A stretch of DNA of 64,000 bases from Cyclina sinensis (lineage: Eukaryota > Mollusca > Bivalvia > Venerida > Veneridae). The DNA lies in the NCBI GenBank assembly GCA_012932295.1, contig JAAONU010000006.1, positions 30,716,882 to 30,780,881 of the forward strand, given 5' to 3'. The position numbers and the translations under genes are program-made. Of this stretch, positions 1 through 11,299 are shown in pieces (the first letter of the stretch is position 1; every line of letters begins with the position of its first letter). Under the pieces are notes generated by a model. That model worked only from the letters and a program-made list of their open reading frames with translations, searched no databases and was not told the origin of the DNA.

Positions 1-1080
1 ATAATGAACAGAATCGAAAAAAGTTTCTATATGTTGTAAAAGATATTGTTATGCCATTGTTGGATTAAGTGACTCCTGACGACGAACACAGAATTGTGGA
101 CAGAAAAGAGAAATTCCAAAGATTCCCAGCCTTCCACCTCCCCCAGGCAACAAACACACAAAATTAGTTCGAAAGGAAAAAATAGAAATAATAGAACGAC
201 GTCTTATTTCGCATTCACGAATATTTAGATTTATATTGTTTCTTCGAACAACAAACCCGACAGAAAACGTGCGAACGACACCACATTAAGCTGATGGAGC
301 TGTATATTTTCATTCCCGATATAGTGTTCTACAATTGTTCGACATGATGTAATATATCTGTTTAATTTTACAGTCTGACTTAAGTATACGATGTAACCAA
401 AAGAGCTGGGCATTAATCAGGAGCTGATTTTAACCACATTTTTTTAAATTTCATATTCCTTGCATGGCCTCTGGCAGTTCAGGCCCTAGATAATGGATTG
501 ATGACAGTATTTTGTAAATCACAGTTAACAGAATCTAGCACATCAAGTGCGTATCCTAATGCTTGAATATAGTGCACCAATGCACCCACAATCATAACAA
601 AACTCCTACATGACAAAGTTTTAAAAAAATGAGACTGAAGTGCACCTGTGCCACCGTATACTGAAAAGGTAAGGGTAGATCAGCTAAAGGTATATACATG
701 TATATAAATAAGAAATCATTAATTATTACAAAATATAGCGTTGGGGGAATTTGACATTGTAATTATAACAATTTTTCTTACATTAATAGCTTTAATGCTT
801 AGCCATTAAAATATGAAAAATAGAGAAATATTATGAGTATTGGAAGTTAATGGTAAACGTAAGATATCAATAAAAAATTAATCTATTTTCTTTGTTGAAT
901 CTATTCTTTATCCCCAGTTTATCACTGTGTTTTGTACATACATGAGCGTAACCCTTTCCCTTACCCAACTTTCATTATGTTAACGCTCATATATCTATCT
1001 CTCACTCCTCATGCCTCTTTCACTCCCAATGCCTCCTCTTTCACTCCTCGGTTTAACGTCTCATCCGAAAGACTATTAGT
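1..1080. other. AT-rich sequence without recognised gene
   Basis: No coding region or convincing repeat end was recognised. The short open frames have no domain-like composition and no splice context. The stretch is simple AT-rich intergenic or intronic DNA. Confidence 0.5.
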
Positions 1081-1092
1081 AATGTTAGTGGA

Positions 1093-1163
1093 GGAGCGGG
1101 GGATCGAACTAGGGACCCCTGGTTTACCAGTCCAGCGCGTTACCACTGGACCACATCCGCTCC
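1093..1163 (-). repeat. Degenerate tRNA-like sequence (Thr-GGT-like), probably a SINE head
   Basis: On the minus strand the ends pair as a 7-bp acceptor-like stem (GGAGCGG with CCGCTCC). An A-box-like GTGGTCCAGTGG is followed by an anticodon-like loop CTGGTAA and a B-box-like GTTCGATCC. The T-stem is too short and unpaired, so this is not a functional tRNA gene. It is either a tRNA pseudogene or the head of a tRNA-derived SINE. No tRNA-unrelated body with a clear end was recognised. Confidence 0.5.
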
Positions 1164-1289
1164 TTATCAGAAGTTTATAATATATGCGGTTTTTGTATGC
1201 GTTAAGAAAAACTTTAGTTACTCTCATGTACTGAGTAAAGAAAGTAGCGTATGTTTGGGTCTAATTGCTTTCTTAATCTAACATTTATA

Positions 1290-1724
1290 AAAACAATTGG
1301 TCCTTAGCTGCTTACTTTACAGCTACCTTAAAACAGGTTTTAGGCAACAAACTTTTGGACAATTTAAGGCAATTGAACATCATAAGAATTCGAATGATAT
1401 AAGCGACACAGCTGTTAATTACATACAAATGACAGTGTCAAACTGTCGATTGCCTTGTTGTTAAACATTGTCAATAACGATATAATCTTCGCACATCTGC
1501 AATGATGTTTTGATTACATTTAACAGTTATTGATGCATTTATATCGCAGACACATGTATATCTCTGAAATTTTCAATTATTCTAACGCACTAAACATTTA
1601 AAAAAAAAACAGAGAAAAGCAATGAAGTGATACTTTTTCCGAGTTTCCGATTATCAATTTTGTTAACCGATACTCGGACGTTCGATTGAGTACTCGATTT
1701 ACAGGTTACTCGTTGCAATCCCTA
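1290..1724 (-). mobile_element. Truncated hAT-like non-autonomous element
   Basis: The right end (AACTCGTTGCAATCCCTA-like terminus with ACTCGA subterminal motifs) and the interior match, in reverse complement, the left half of the intact element at 31,920-33,002. Shared stretches include the GCGACACAGCTG-like segment and the ACCTTAAAACAGGTTT-like segment. The other terminus, expected as TAGGGATGG, is absent, so the copy is truncated near 1,290. Confidence 0.65.
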
Positions 1725-1726
1725 AT

Positions 1727-2980
1727 TCAAAGCTTAGAATATAGCACTAATATATGGGAACTCAGTTCACACGACTAAGTTGTGTTATCCAGCTGGCGAC
1801 CCTTGGACAGGAGGTCATGGTTTTCTTATGGGCAAATGATCCACTCCTCTCATGCCGGTAACCATGGTTATGGTTTATGTACCTTTTCCAGAACTGACGG
1901 TGTATACTGTACCAAAACAATACATGTAACAGTGTTGTCATAAAGAGGGAACAGATGTAATGAAACTACTAGTAATCTTTAATGCTGACATCCATTGAAT
2001 TAGACATTTAAAAAATTAATGTCAGACATTGATACAAGTTAAAATCCGTTGTTTGTCGTCACGCCTGCGCATAATAAACATACCACAGAGCTCATGTAAT
2101 TTAATCTTTAATCTATAAAACATTTTCACATTTTGGCATACCTGATCACAAACTCCAAAATGCCTAGTGTAACATTTTTCTATTCGAGCTCAACTGACCA
2201 CTGGCATTTTGCTCAAAACGTCTGCCCTAATGATATACAGGACGATATAGAAACTGGGTCATGTAGGATGAAAAGGATACCAGCTCAAATCAAAGGAAAG
2301 CCACGTTAACACTTTAGAGATAGGTCACAATATTGGCACAACTGTCCCCAACGTTACTTAGAAAGTTTGTCTTGAAGATCTTACTAGTTTGAGATTCTGA
2401 GTCACACTTGGCCCAAACTAGGTCAGTTGTTGAAACTTTCTGTCTTGATGATCATTTAGGTCATTTACTGGACATGTGGGGTCAAAATCTAGGTCACTAA
2501 ATCTGATCTCAAGAAAACTTTATGGACACTACAGAAGTCAACTTTTGACCCAATCTTCATCAAAGTTGTTTGAATTTTTGTTTTGACGACCTGATGTGAA
2601 AGTCATCAACAGGAAAAAGATGTCAATAAACATTTGATAACTGGCCGCCCAGTTACATACTTCAAAATTGACGTATAGTTTTTTTACTGACAGGTAAGTC
2701 CAGGGTTTATATGATACAGCCAAGAAGAATAAATTGTGGTTAGAAAAAAAATTCCTTTTTTCAAGCAATGCTTGTAGAGCTTTGTCAGTAAATATTAACA
2801 AGTTTGTCCATGTCTTAACTAACAAAGTTGTTAGTTCTTAAAAATGCGTTTACTGTTTATTAATTTTTGTTACTAATGTGATTTGCCATACTGTTTTTGA
2901 AGACGTCTTTTCTTCTTGTTCACACTCGACACGGTATATTATTTTTAATGCCTTAAAAATACGATAGCAAAATAATTGAT
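1727..2980. other. Intergenic DNA with one diverged interspersed-repeat fragment
   Basis: No gene was recognised. Around 2,310-2,620 the sequence reads, on the minus strand, like the repeat at 29,196-29,690. Both carry phrases such as GTGACCTAGATTTTGACCCC, followed by a run on 'tttcatcaaa' and 'gaaa' motifs. That places it in the family of AT-rich repeats with TTTGACCCC modules seen elsewhere in the window. Confidence 0.5.
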
Positions 2981-2984
2981 TTTT

Positions 2985-4545
2985 CTTCTTTTGATTTTTT
3001 TCGAAAAATAACTAACATGCTCAGTCAATGCCTTATATGACTTTCTTTGTGCCCTTCAACAAATATTCGAAGAGTTTCTCAGGTTATTTTCTGTACAATC
3101 CAGCGATTGCTCGAAACCTTACTACAGCTTTCTATAATATCCTTCAACGAATGCTCGTCGAGTTATTTTGGCTGCCTATTATATCCTTCAACAAATGCTT
3201 GAGTTATTTTGGCTTTCTGTTATATCCTTCAACGATTGCTTGCCGATTTATTTTGGCTTTCTATTATTTACTTTAGCGAATGCTCCCCGAATTTCTCCGT
3301 CTTCCTGTATACCCTTCAGAAAATGCTAGACGAGTTGTGCTGGCTTTCTCTGTACCTTTCAGAGAATCCCTAATGAGTTAGTCCTATTAGTTCTGTATAC
3401 CCTATTATTGATCGACAACTAATGCTTGCCTTTAAGTATACACCAGCTTACTAGTAGTATCCTGGCTTTCTGTATACACTATATCGTATGCTTGACGAGT
3501 TGTAATAATTTTCTATATACTTCTTGTGAATGCTTGATGACTTATGCAAGCTTTAACAGCCTTCAGCGAATGTTCAATGAGTTTTCTGTCTTTCTTAATA
3601 CCTTTCAGTGATAATTCGATTATTCCGGCTGTTTCATTCCCCTTTCAGGAAATTTCAGCAAATGCCTGACGAATTCTACTGGATTTCTATACACTCTTGC
3701 CGAATACTCGACGATGTATATTCTGGTTTTCTCTGTACCCTTAGGCGAATGCTCGATGATTTGTTCCTAATTTCTGCTTTCTTGTATCGAATGCTAGACG
3801 ACTTATTATGGTTGATTTAAAGAGCTTTCTTGCTTTCTATATACCCTTCAGCGAATTACCTTTGTACCTTTCAGCAAACGCACGACATAAGTTTTGGCTT
3901 CTTTATACCTTTCAACGATCGTTCAACGACTTGTTCTGGCTTTCTCTTCCTTTCTGAACAAGATATGCTTGCTTTCTCTACACCTTTCAGCGAATGCTTA
4001 ACGAGGTATTCTGGATTTCTCTATACCTTTCAGTGAACGTTCGGCGAGTGTTTTGGCTTTCTCATTGCCTTTAAGCGAATGCTGAACGATATATTCCGGC
4101 TTTCGCTTTACACTTCAGCAAATCCTGAACGAGATATTCTGACCCTGTTCGAATCCCACCAGGGGTCCGTTCCGATGCGGCCGGTTGGTGAGCCGCCAGC
4201 TAGTTAAAGAATAGTAACCGTATGCATACCTGCCTGATGCCTGGCATTAAAGGATAGGATTCGGGAGGTAAACGTGCAACATTAAAAGGTGTCTCATAAG
4301 TCAGATATGGCTGGCCCTTTCAATAGGGGTGACACTATAATAAACAAACACTTTACCTTTACTTTTATATGGCTTTCTCTATACCATTCATCGAATGCTC
4401 CACGAGTTATTCTAATCTTATCTTAACCATACAGCAAATGCTTCCAGTTATCTGGCTTCTCAATACCATTCAGCGAATACTCACAGAGCCATCTGGCTTT
4501 CTCTATACTGTTCGGTAAACGCTTCCAGAATTTTTCTGACCCACA
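2985..4545. repeat. Minisatellite, unit about 55-60 bp
   Basis: A diverged tandem array has a core reading approximately CCTTCAGCGAATGCTCGACG, then AGTTATTCTGGCTTTCTCTATA. Over twenty imperfect units can be followed by eye. Unit length varies and stops occur in all frames, so the small open frames inside (3,028-4,036) are array artefacts and not genes. The array is interrupted at 4,142-4,370 by a SINE and then resumes in the same phrase (GGCTTTCTCTATACC). Confidence 0.85.
4142..4370 (+). mobile_element. 5'-truncated tRNA-derived SINE inside the minisatellite
   Basis: The insert begins at a B-box (GTTCGAATCCCACCAGGGG) and continues into a ~200-bp tRNA-unrelated body that is GC-richer than its surroundings. 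It ends in a simple A/T-rich tail (AACACTTTACCTTTACTTTT). The minisatellite on both sides defines its edges. The missing A-box half implies truncation on insertion or later loss. Confidence 0.7.
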
Positions 4546-5125
4546 GCTGGGTGGGGGGATAGAAATAGCCCAGCTGCCGTACAGCAAAGGGTAAAACCCT
4601 GCCTGTTTGCCGTAGGCAGAAACCTGTGTCACTTGATGAGGGGATGCTGGTGGTTGAGTGAGTATGGAGAATGGCTGGTAATATATCTATGCCTGCAACA
4701 CTACTTTGGTCCTAAGTTGAGTTAAACAGGAGGACAAGAAGGCCCGTCCTCGATCAAAGGGCTGGTCATCCGAGCCCTAAAATTTTGATATTTTTTTCAC
4801 CTGCACCTGTTATATCTATTGCTATTCTAAACAATTTTCAACATGCTTCTTATTTCTCTTTCTCAATCAAGGCTCCAGAAGGCGGTGGCTCATAGGCTAA
4901 ACAGTTGAAAGATTTCTGTTTGACTGCCTATTGTGTTTTATCAAAGATTATCTTTCTTGGTAGTACTTTCTGCAAAACCACATTAGTCCAGCCAAATACT
5001 TTCATGCTCAGTATATATCTGATGTATCCTTGTTATGATCCAGAGTTGGTTACCCCTACCATCATGTCCACTTTTTGGACTCCAAGGTGGGTGAGGAGCA
5101 TCGGTGATGAAATTACTTCCTTAAC
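4546..5125. other. Spacer between minisatellite and LINE
   Basis: No gene recognised. A moderately GC-rich block at 4,545-4,760 is unlike the flanks and may be a further repeat fragment. From about 4,880 the sequence may include the 5' leader of the LINE that follows. Confidence 0.4.
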
Positions 5126-6356
5126 ATGGCAAACTCCAAGCGTTCTTTGTCAGACACGGAATCAGACTCGGAAACGTCCACCATATCATGAATTGTCTTT
5201 TCACGATTTTAAGTCATTGAGTCACTCGAAAGGAAAAACAAATCACCAAATTCTCCCCTTTTGTTATTGAAAAGCAATTGTCGTCAATTATGGGCATCCC
5301 AAAATCGGTTAAAAATCTGCGGAACAACACACTTCTTGTCGAATCATCTAACAAACTACTTAGCCAGAACCTTCTTAAACAAAAGTCCTTTTTAACATCC
5401 CAGTGAAAGTTTCACATTATAAAACCTTAACTCAATCAAAAGAAGTTATTAGATTTAAGGATTTAACACTGTGTGAATCAAAAGAAGAATTCAAACAAAA
5501 CCTGTCTCCACAAAATGTTTCTACCATTAAAAGAATCAAAGATACCCACACAAACATCTTAACGTTCTCAGCACCAGGCGTACCTCCAAAAATTAAAATA
5601 GGCTATGAATTTGTAAAAATTGCCGTCTACATACCAAATCCGATGCGCTGTTTTGATTGCCAGCGGTATGGTCACGATGAAAATCCGTGTAACAAAGACC
5701 CTGTATGTATAAAATGTGCATAAGAAGGTCCGGACCGTGACAGTAAACATTGCTCTAGACCTTGCCAGTGTTTCAACTGTCAAGAAAGTCATCCTTACTA
5801 TAGAAACTGTCCCGTCTGGATAAAGGAAAGAAAAATTATAAAAATAAAAACCCTGTATCAGATAAACTATCCAGATGCAAGAAAATAGAGACAATTAGAC
5901 CAAGAGAAATTAACAAATCGAAACATTTATGCAAATATTACCTCAGCCAATTCTCAGACATCTTCAGCGACACCACACACACATTTTGAAATTCTTATTA
6001 AAAAAATGTTAACAAAATTTCCATACATAGCAAATGAATTGTCTGATCTACTTCCAAAGGAAAATAACAATGAACGTCAAACTTTTACCCTCACCTTCAA
6101 CTCTACAAGCAGGCGGGACACCTGTACTGACTACACCACCTCCTACATCCACACCAAATACAGCAAAACAACCAGAAACATCTGAAACGACAAATAAATC
6201 TCCACCCCACAAAAAGAAAAAAATATCGAATAAACAAAATACTAAGCAGTGTTCTACATCACAGAAACCTATACAAGTTGAAAATCAATTTCAAAATCTT
6301 ATATCTGACGAAGAAGGTAAGGATGACGAAACCTTGAGGGGGATATTTTGGAGTCC
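5126..6356 (+). pseudogene. LINE ORF1 (gag-like, zinc-knuckle) remnant
   Basis: Reading starts with ATG at 5,126 (MANSKRSLSDTESDSET) and shifts frame several times. The best-preserved stretch, 5,403-5,723, has a CFDCQRYGHDENPC knuckle followed by CIKCA, and after a stop a second knuckle CQCFNCQESHPYYRNC. Tandem CCHC knuckles behind a basic and hydrophobic RNA-binding region are typical of Jockey/I ORF1 nucleic-acid-binding proteins. Downstream (6,034-6,360) is a Ser/Thr/Lys-rich low-complexity tail. Broken by at least two in-frame stops. Confidence 0.8.
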
Positions 6357-6509
6357 GTAGGAACAAATGAGTCAATATGGGATAACAATGTCAACGATAA
6401 ACCCCTTAAAGACAAACAATATCAGATTGGAAAAACAGCAATGAGAAGACACATAAATGAACTACATTATACACAACTGCATCTATCTAGGCACTGTATT
6501 AGTTATTAT

Positions 6510-7160
6510 CAGTAATAACATAATACAATGGAACAGCCGTGGTATAAGACCTATCTCTGAGGAATTATCGTTACTTTTATCTCAGTTCAAACCAGTAGCA
6601 TTTTGTCTCCAGGAAACTTTCCTTAAAAGTACTGATACTTTTCTGTAAAACATTCTTCTTACAAGAAAACAACAAGTTATGGTGACAGAGCTTGTGGGGG
6701 AGTTTCAAAACTCATCAGTAACGCTGTTCCACATAAACTTGTACCTATTGCTACAACTCTTCAGACACAATCTGTAAGCATCTCTGTACACAATACCATT
6801 ACTATATGCTCTCTTTATTTTCCACCAAGTCAAGCAAATAACATTCTTGAGTTTGACAAACTTATTTCACAACTTCCTTTCCCATTTATTCTGATGGGTA
6901 ACTTTATCTCCCATAATACAACGTTGACAACTTATTGAAAATTTCATTTCAAAGCATAATTTATGTCTCTTTAACAACAATTCACATATATATTCACATC
7001 CAGCTACTGGTTACTACTCCACTTTGGACTTGTCTCTTTGAAGTCCTGGTATATTTTTAGATTTTACATGGAAGGTTGACACTGACCTTCATGGAAGTGA
7101 CCATTTTCCAATAATTCTATATGAAAAAAGTCCTTCAGTTCAGCAACGCCCAACAAACTG
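6510..7160 (+). pseudogene. LINE ORF2 endonuclease domain remnant
   Basis: IIQWNSRGIRPISEEL and FCLQETFL match the N-terminal APE-endonuclease motifs (N and E of the active site) of Jockey-type ORF2. Farther on are a YFPPSQ block, PFILMGNFISHN (in active enzymes GDFNxHN, so the catalytic Asp is changed) and DLHGSDHFPI (the SDH motif). Stops occur after FCLQETFLKSTDTFL and before the SDH block. Confidence 0.8.
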
Positions 7161-7185
7161 GAAGCTTCAAAAAGCAAACTGGAGC

Positions 7186-8964
7186 ATGTTTAGGGTCCAC
7201 TGTGAACAAACAATTTCACTAGACAAATTTCTAGATCATAAAGATCCATCAGAACTTTTTACATCTTTACTCATCAGGGCTGCTGAGAAGGCAATACCTC
7301 AGGCCACGCCTTCTCCACAACAGCCATACAAGCCTTGGTTTAATGAGGAATGTAAAACGGCTATATCTGAACGGACAATTGCTTTCAGACAATATAATCT
7401 GTGACCTACCCAAGAAAACCGTATAAAATTCAAAATTGCCCGAGTAAATGCTCGTAGAACTATCAAACAAAGCAAACTCTTATCATGGCGACAGTATGTA
7501 TCTAACCTTAACTCCAGATCATCTATTAAGAAAACTTGGGTTTTGCTGAGGAAAATCTCTGGACAAAATAGCCATAACTTTGTCCAACATCTTTATACAT
7601 CTTCTGCTATAGCAACATCTAAAAAGAAATTGCAGATACTTAAGCTAACACACTTGCACACAAAATACAAAAGAATAGAAGAAAAAACTCAATTTTAAAC
7701 CTACCAACAATGAAACATACAATAAAGTATTCTCAATTAAAGAACTTAATCTAGCTCTTAAAAGCGCACAGGACACCGCACCTGGATCAGATAAAATCTA
7801 TTACCAATTCCTTAAACATCTTCCTGATTCAACCTTACACTGTTTACTTGACATCCATAATGAAGTCTGGCAAACTGGAATTCTTCCAAAATCTTGGAAA
7901 GAAGCTATTATTATCCCTCTTCCAAAACTTAACAAAGTTTTAACAAATCCTTCCAATTACCGTCCTATAGCTCTGACAAGTTTCTTTCCAAAACCATGGA
8001 AAGAATGGTAAATATAAGGTTTGTTAGGTTTCTAGAAAAGAAAAAAATACTATCACCTCCTTTCAATCTGGCTCTCAAATACAAAGAAACGCATTAGATC
8101 ATCTAGTTATCTTTGAAACTCTCATGCGAGAAGTCTTTATTGAACAAGAATACTTTGTTTCTATCTTTTTTGATCTTGAATGTGCACATGATACTACTTG
8201 GAAGCGTTGTTTTATGCAGGACCTCCATAATTTCAGAATCAGCGATCGCCTTGCCTTTTTGAATTCTTCATTTATAAAAGACTGTCGGTTCAAAGTTCGT
8301 GTTAGCAATACACTCTCTGATCCACACGAACTGGAAAGGTTGTATCATTTCCTCAAGGTTGTATCATTTCTGTGACACATTTTAGTGTTAAAATCAACAA
8401 CATTATCAAAGCCATCAACCCAGGTATTGAGTGTTTTCTTTATGCTGACTACCTTTGTACATGTTACGGATCAAAACACATGTATACCACTGAAAGACAA
8501 TTACAACAAGTTTTAAATAATTTACACAAATGATCAAATGAGAATGGTATTAAATTTTCCACAACAAAAAAATGTATACATTTTTGTAAACTTCGCAAAC
8601 TACATCTAGCTCCTGATTTAACCCTTGATGGCATACATATTCAAGTCGTGAAAGAATTTAAATTTCTCGGTCGTATATTTGATTAAAAAAATTACCGGTA
8701 TCTTTTATTTTCCACATCAAATATCTTTCAGATGAATGCCAAAAAGCTCTTAATCTGTTAAGTGTGGTTTCCAGTATGGATTGGGGCGCTGATCGTAAAG
8801 TTCTACGGATATTTTACATATCTCTTATAAGATCTAATCTTGACTATGGATATATAGTAAATAGTTCAGCTAGAAACTCTTACATAAAAAAATTAGACAC
8901 TATTAACCATCAGGGGCTTAGACTGGCACTTGGTGCTTTCAGAGCTTTTCCAGTTGCTAGTTAA
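7186..8964 (+). pseudogene. LINE ORF2 reverse transcriptase remnant
   Basis: Fragments include APGSDKIYYQFLKHLP, GILPKSWKEAIIIPLPK and NPSNYRPIALTS (RT motifs 1-2a). FFDLECAHDTTWKRC is motif A with its Asp kept. At about 8,440 the YADD box reads YADY, which loses one catalytic Asp. The thumb-like segment follows at 8,764-8,964 (LIRSNLDYGYIVNSSARNSY). Several frameshifts and stops are present. Confidence 0.85.
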
Positions 8965-8994
8965 ATTGCTGAAGCAAATGAACCATTCATATAT

Positions 8995-9562
8995 TTGAGA
9001 AGACAGAAACTTGGTCTGCAATATTTTCTTAAACTCAAATCAAATCCAAATAATCCCACTTACAAAACTGTTTTCCATCCTGTGTACACAGACCTTTTTC
9101 AAAAAAGAGACAAAACTATTCCTCCATTTAGCGTACGATACTGTCCATACCTCGAAAGTCTAGACATAGACTTAGATGACACAGCAATAACTAAAATACC
9201 AACCATTCCACCCTGGACTTGGAAATCTCCCCAATTTATTTATGATCTTGCTAGAGAAAAGAAAGTTACTATAAGTCCTGTAATATTCAAAAATAAATAC
9301 TATGAAATAAAACAAAATATTATAATTACAGATACATTTACACAGATTGCTCCAAACAAAACAGCAGTGTAGCTGCTGTAGCTGTAATAGCAGATGAAAC
9401 TTTTTCTTTTCGTCTTCCTGATATTTTTTTCTATCTTTTCAGCTGACTTTAAAGCAATTGAACTAGCCCTGTATCATATTGAAACCTATGATTATTTTAA
9501 ATATATTATTTTCACTGACTCTTTATCAGCTATTCAGAGACCACTATGTTTGGGCAAATAAA
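8995..9562 (+). pseudogene. LINE ORF2 C-terminus with RNase H remnant
   Basis: The 125-residue open stretch at 8,995-9,372 is the RT-RNase H linker (MRRQKLGLQYFLKLKSNP). It is followed in a shifted frame by VAAVAVIADETFSFRLP, ADFKAIELALYHIE and FTDSLSAIQRP. These carry the Asp/Glu/Asp acidic pattern of LINE RNase H. The sequence ends abruptly after the third acidic block. Confidence 0.75.
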
Positions 9563-10409
9563 GTCACGTTTCCGCTCACACCGTATGTCATCGTTTCGTC
9601 ATAATAGGTTTTAAATATTTGCTGTCTTGTTTCTTCACAAATACGTTCATTACATTTATTTTTACAATTGCTGCAGACTGAGGGCTGAACAGATTTTGGT
9701 CCATATTCACGTTTACTTTACAAAGTGGAAACGTATGCCTTTCCAAGATTTATGTTTCTTTTCCTAATAAACTTCTTTCAAAGTTGAATATTGTACTTTC
9801 TTCCGGAACTGTTTTTTTTTTTTGGGGGGGGGGGGGAAAGAAACATAGTTTGCTTTTTTTTTCTAGAAGTTGGGCATGTTTTTGCAAAGTGCCGATCTTT
9901 TGTTGGTGTTTTTGGATTTTGTAAACTATTACCACTGGACATTCCATTTTCTGCTGAGAGAGATGATTTTTTTCCTGGATTTAAGGCAGAGACACAAGCA
10001 TCGTAATGCTCATAACCACGTACAGCAATACACGCCAGCTTGATATCTCTGGTATATTCTGGTGTGCTTTAATCTGTTTTTAAGTCAGGAGTAACGTTGA
10101 TAATGGGGCTGTTTAGTCTGATTGTGTAAATTGTAATGTTCCTTTGAAGTAGACTGGATGTTGCTAATGGAAAGACGTCTGATATTTCAACATTCCAAAT
10201 GCCATATTTTGCAAGATTGTTTAACATTTCACTATATTTTTTATAAATCACTTTCATAATATGGTTTGTTCTTCGAAGTATACAGATAGATTTCTAAACG
10301 AATTCAAATCATTTATGTTCTTTGGCTTTCCCTAGATTTTACAAGTAAATTCAGCTATCACAGTACGTTATTTTTTAAAAAGGCTTCTCTCTTCATTTAT
10401 ATGGTATAT
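9563..10409. other. Intergenic DNA with homopolymer tracts
   Basis: No gene was recognised. A T-run followed directly by a G-run at about 9,812-9,838 and a second T-run just after it create overlapping spurious frames on both strands. Confidence 0.5.
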
Positions 10410-10417
10410 CTCTAAAC

Positions 10418-11291
10418 TAGGGATGGGAACGAATACTAATATCAATATTCGAATATTCGCTTTGCCATATTCAAATATATTCGAATATTTGTGTTTTTTT
10501 CCAGTTCAGTCAGTTACCCGAATTCGGTATCCGAACATTGGTACTGTTTTATCACCTGTACGTTGTCGGGGGGGGGGGGCAGCTATGTATTATCTAGAAA
10601 TGGCTTGTTTCATGGAAGTTTTAAATACTTTTTAAGTGATTGGCAATACATAATATATTCAGTTCATTAAAACCGCGTGAAATAAGTCCAAACACGAAAG
10701 GGGTGCATGTTTGTTTGTTTTTTTTGTTGTTGTTGTTTGTGTTTTGTTTCTTTTTTTGTTGTTTTTCCCATACAGCTTATTTCAATATTGTTAAGCGATT
10801 ATCAAACATAAAGCTAGGATGACTTTTTTCAAATATACTTATAAGAGGAAAATATTTGAGCTATTCAACTAATTGGGCAACTAAAGAGTAATATCAATAG
10901 AGTTATAAGCGTGACAGATTGTTCGTTTTCGTAAAACATGATGTTAATTCTTGAATATTGTGAGACAAACAACTTCTAAAATTTGTGAAATAAACAATGA
11001 ACAAAAGATTAAAAGGTATCACAATTACGCCTGTGGCAAACTGTTTATCCGTAACGATTGCCCCTGTCAATTATGCATTGCAACTTTATTGTTAATTGGA
11101 TCATTTTTGACACGCGATTAAGAAACACAATACCAAACAGATTGGGGTTTTTGCATAATCAGAATGCTTATATTTATAAAAATCAACGATGCTTTATTTG
11201 AAAAAAAACCATTTTAGAATATTTGAATTTGATTTTCAGATTCGAATATTCGGTGGATTTTCGAATATGCGAACATTAGTTCCCATCCCTA
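10418..11291. mobile_element. Non-autonomous hAT-like element (MITE), 874 bp, with 8-bp TSD
   Basis: Ends are TAGGGATGGGAAC at the left and its inverse GTTCCCATCCCTA at the right. The flanking 8 bp are identical on both sides (CTCTAAAC at 10,410-10,417 and 11,292-11,299). An 8-bp target duplication with this terminal sequence is the hAT superfamily signature. Subterminal AATATTCGAATATTCG palindromes are dense. No transposase is encoded. A pure G-run sits at ~10,569-10,578. Confidence 0.85.
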
Positions 11292-11299
11292 CTCTAAAC

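Larger units (their letters stand above)
5126..9562 (+). mobile_element. Degenerate I-group LINE with RNase H (non-LTR retrotransposon)
   Basis: Protein-level signals occur in the canonical order: ORF1 with cysteine/histidine knuckles, an APE-type endonuclease, a reverse transcriptase and a C-terminal RNase H. Many stops and frameshifts break all of them, so the element is dead. ORF1 plus EN-RT-RNase H is the architecture of the I/Nimb/Outcast-type group of Jockey-like LINEs. The finer clade cannot be fixed by eye. The right end stops inside RNase H near 9,562 with no poly(A) or short-repeat tail, so the 3' end is missing. Confidence 0.85.

Noticed and set aside
2985..4140. CRISPR-like spaced repeats
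   Set aside because: Units are contiguous, variable and without unique spacers, in an intron-bearing animal genome; this is a minisatellite.
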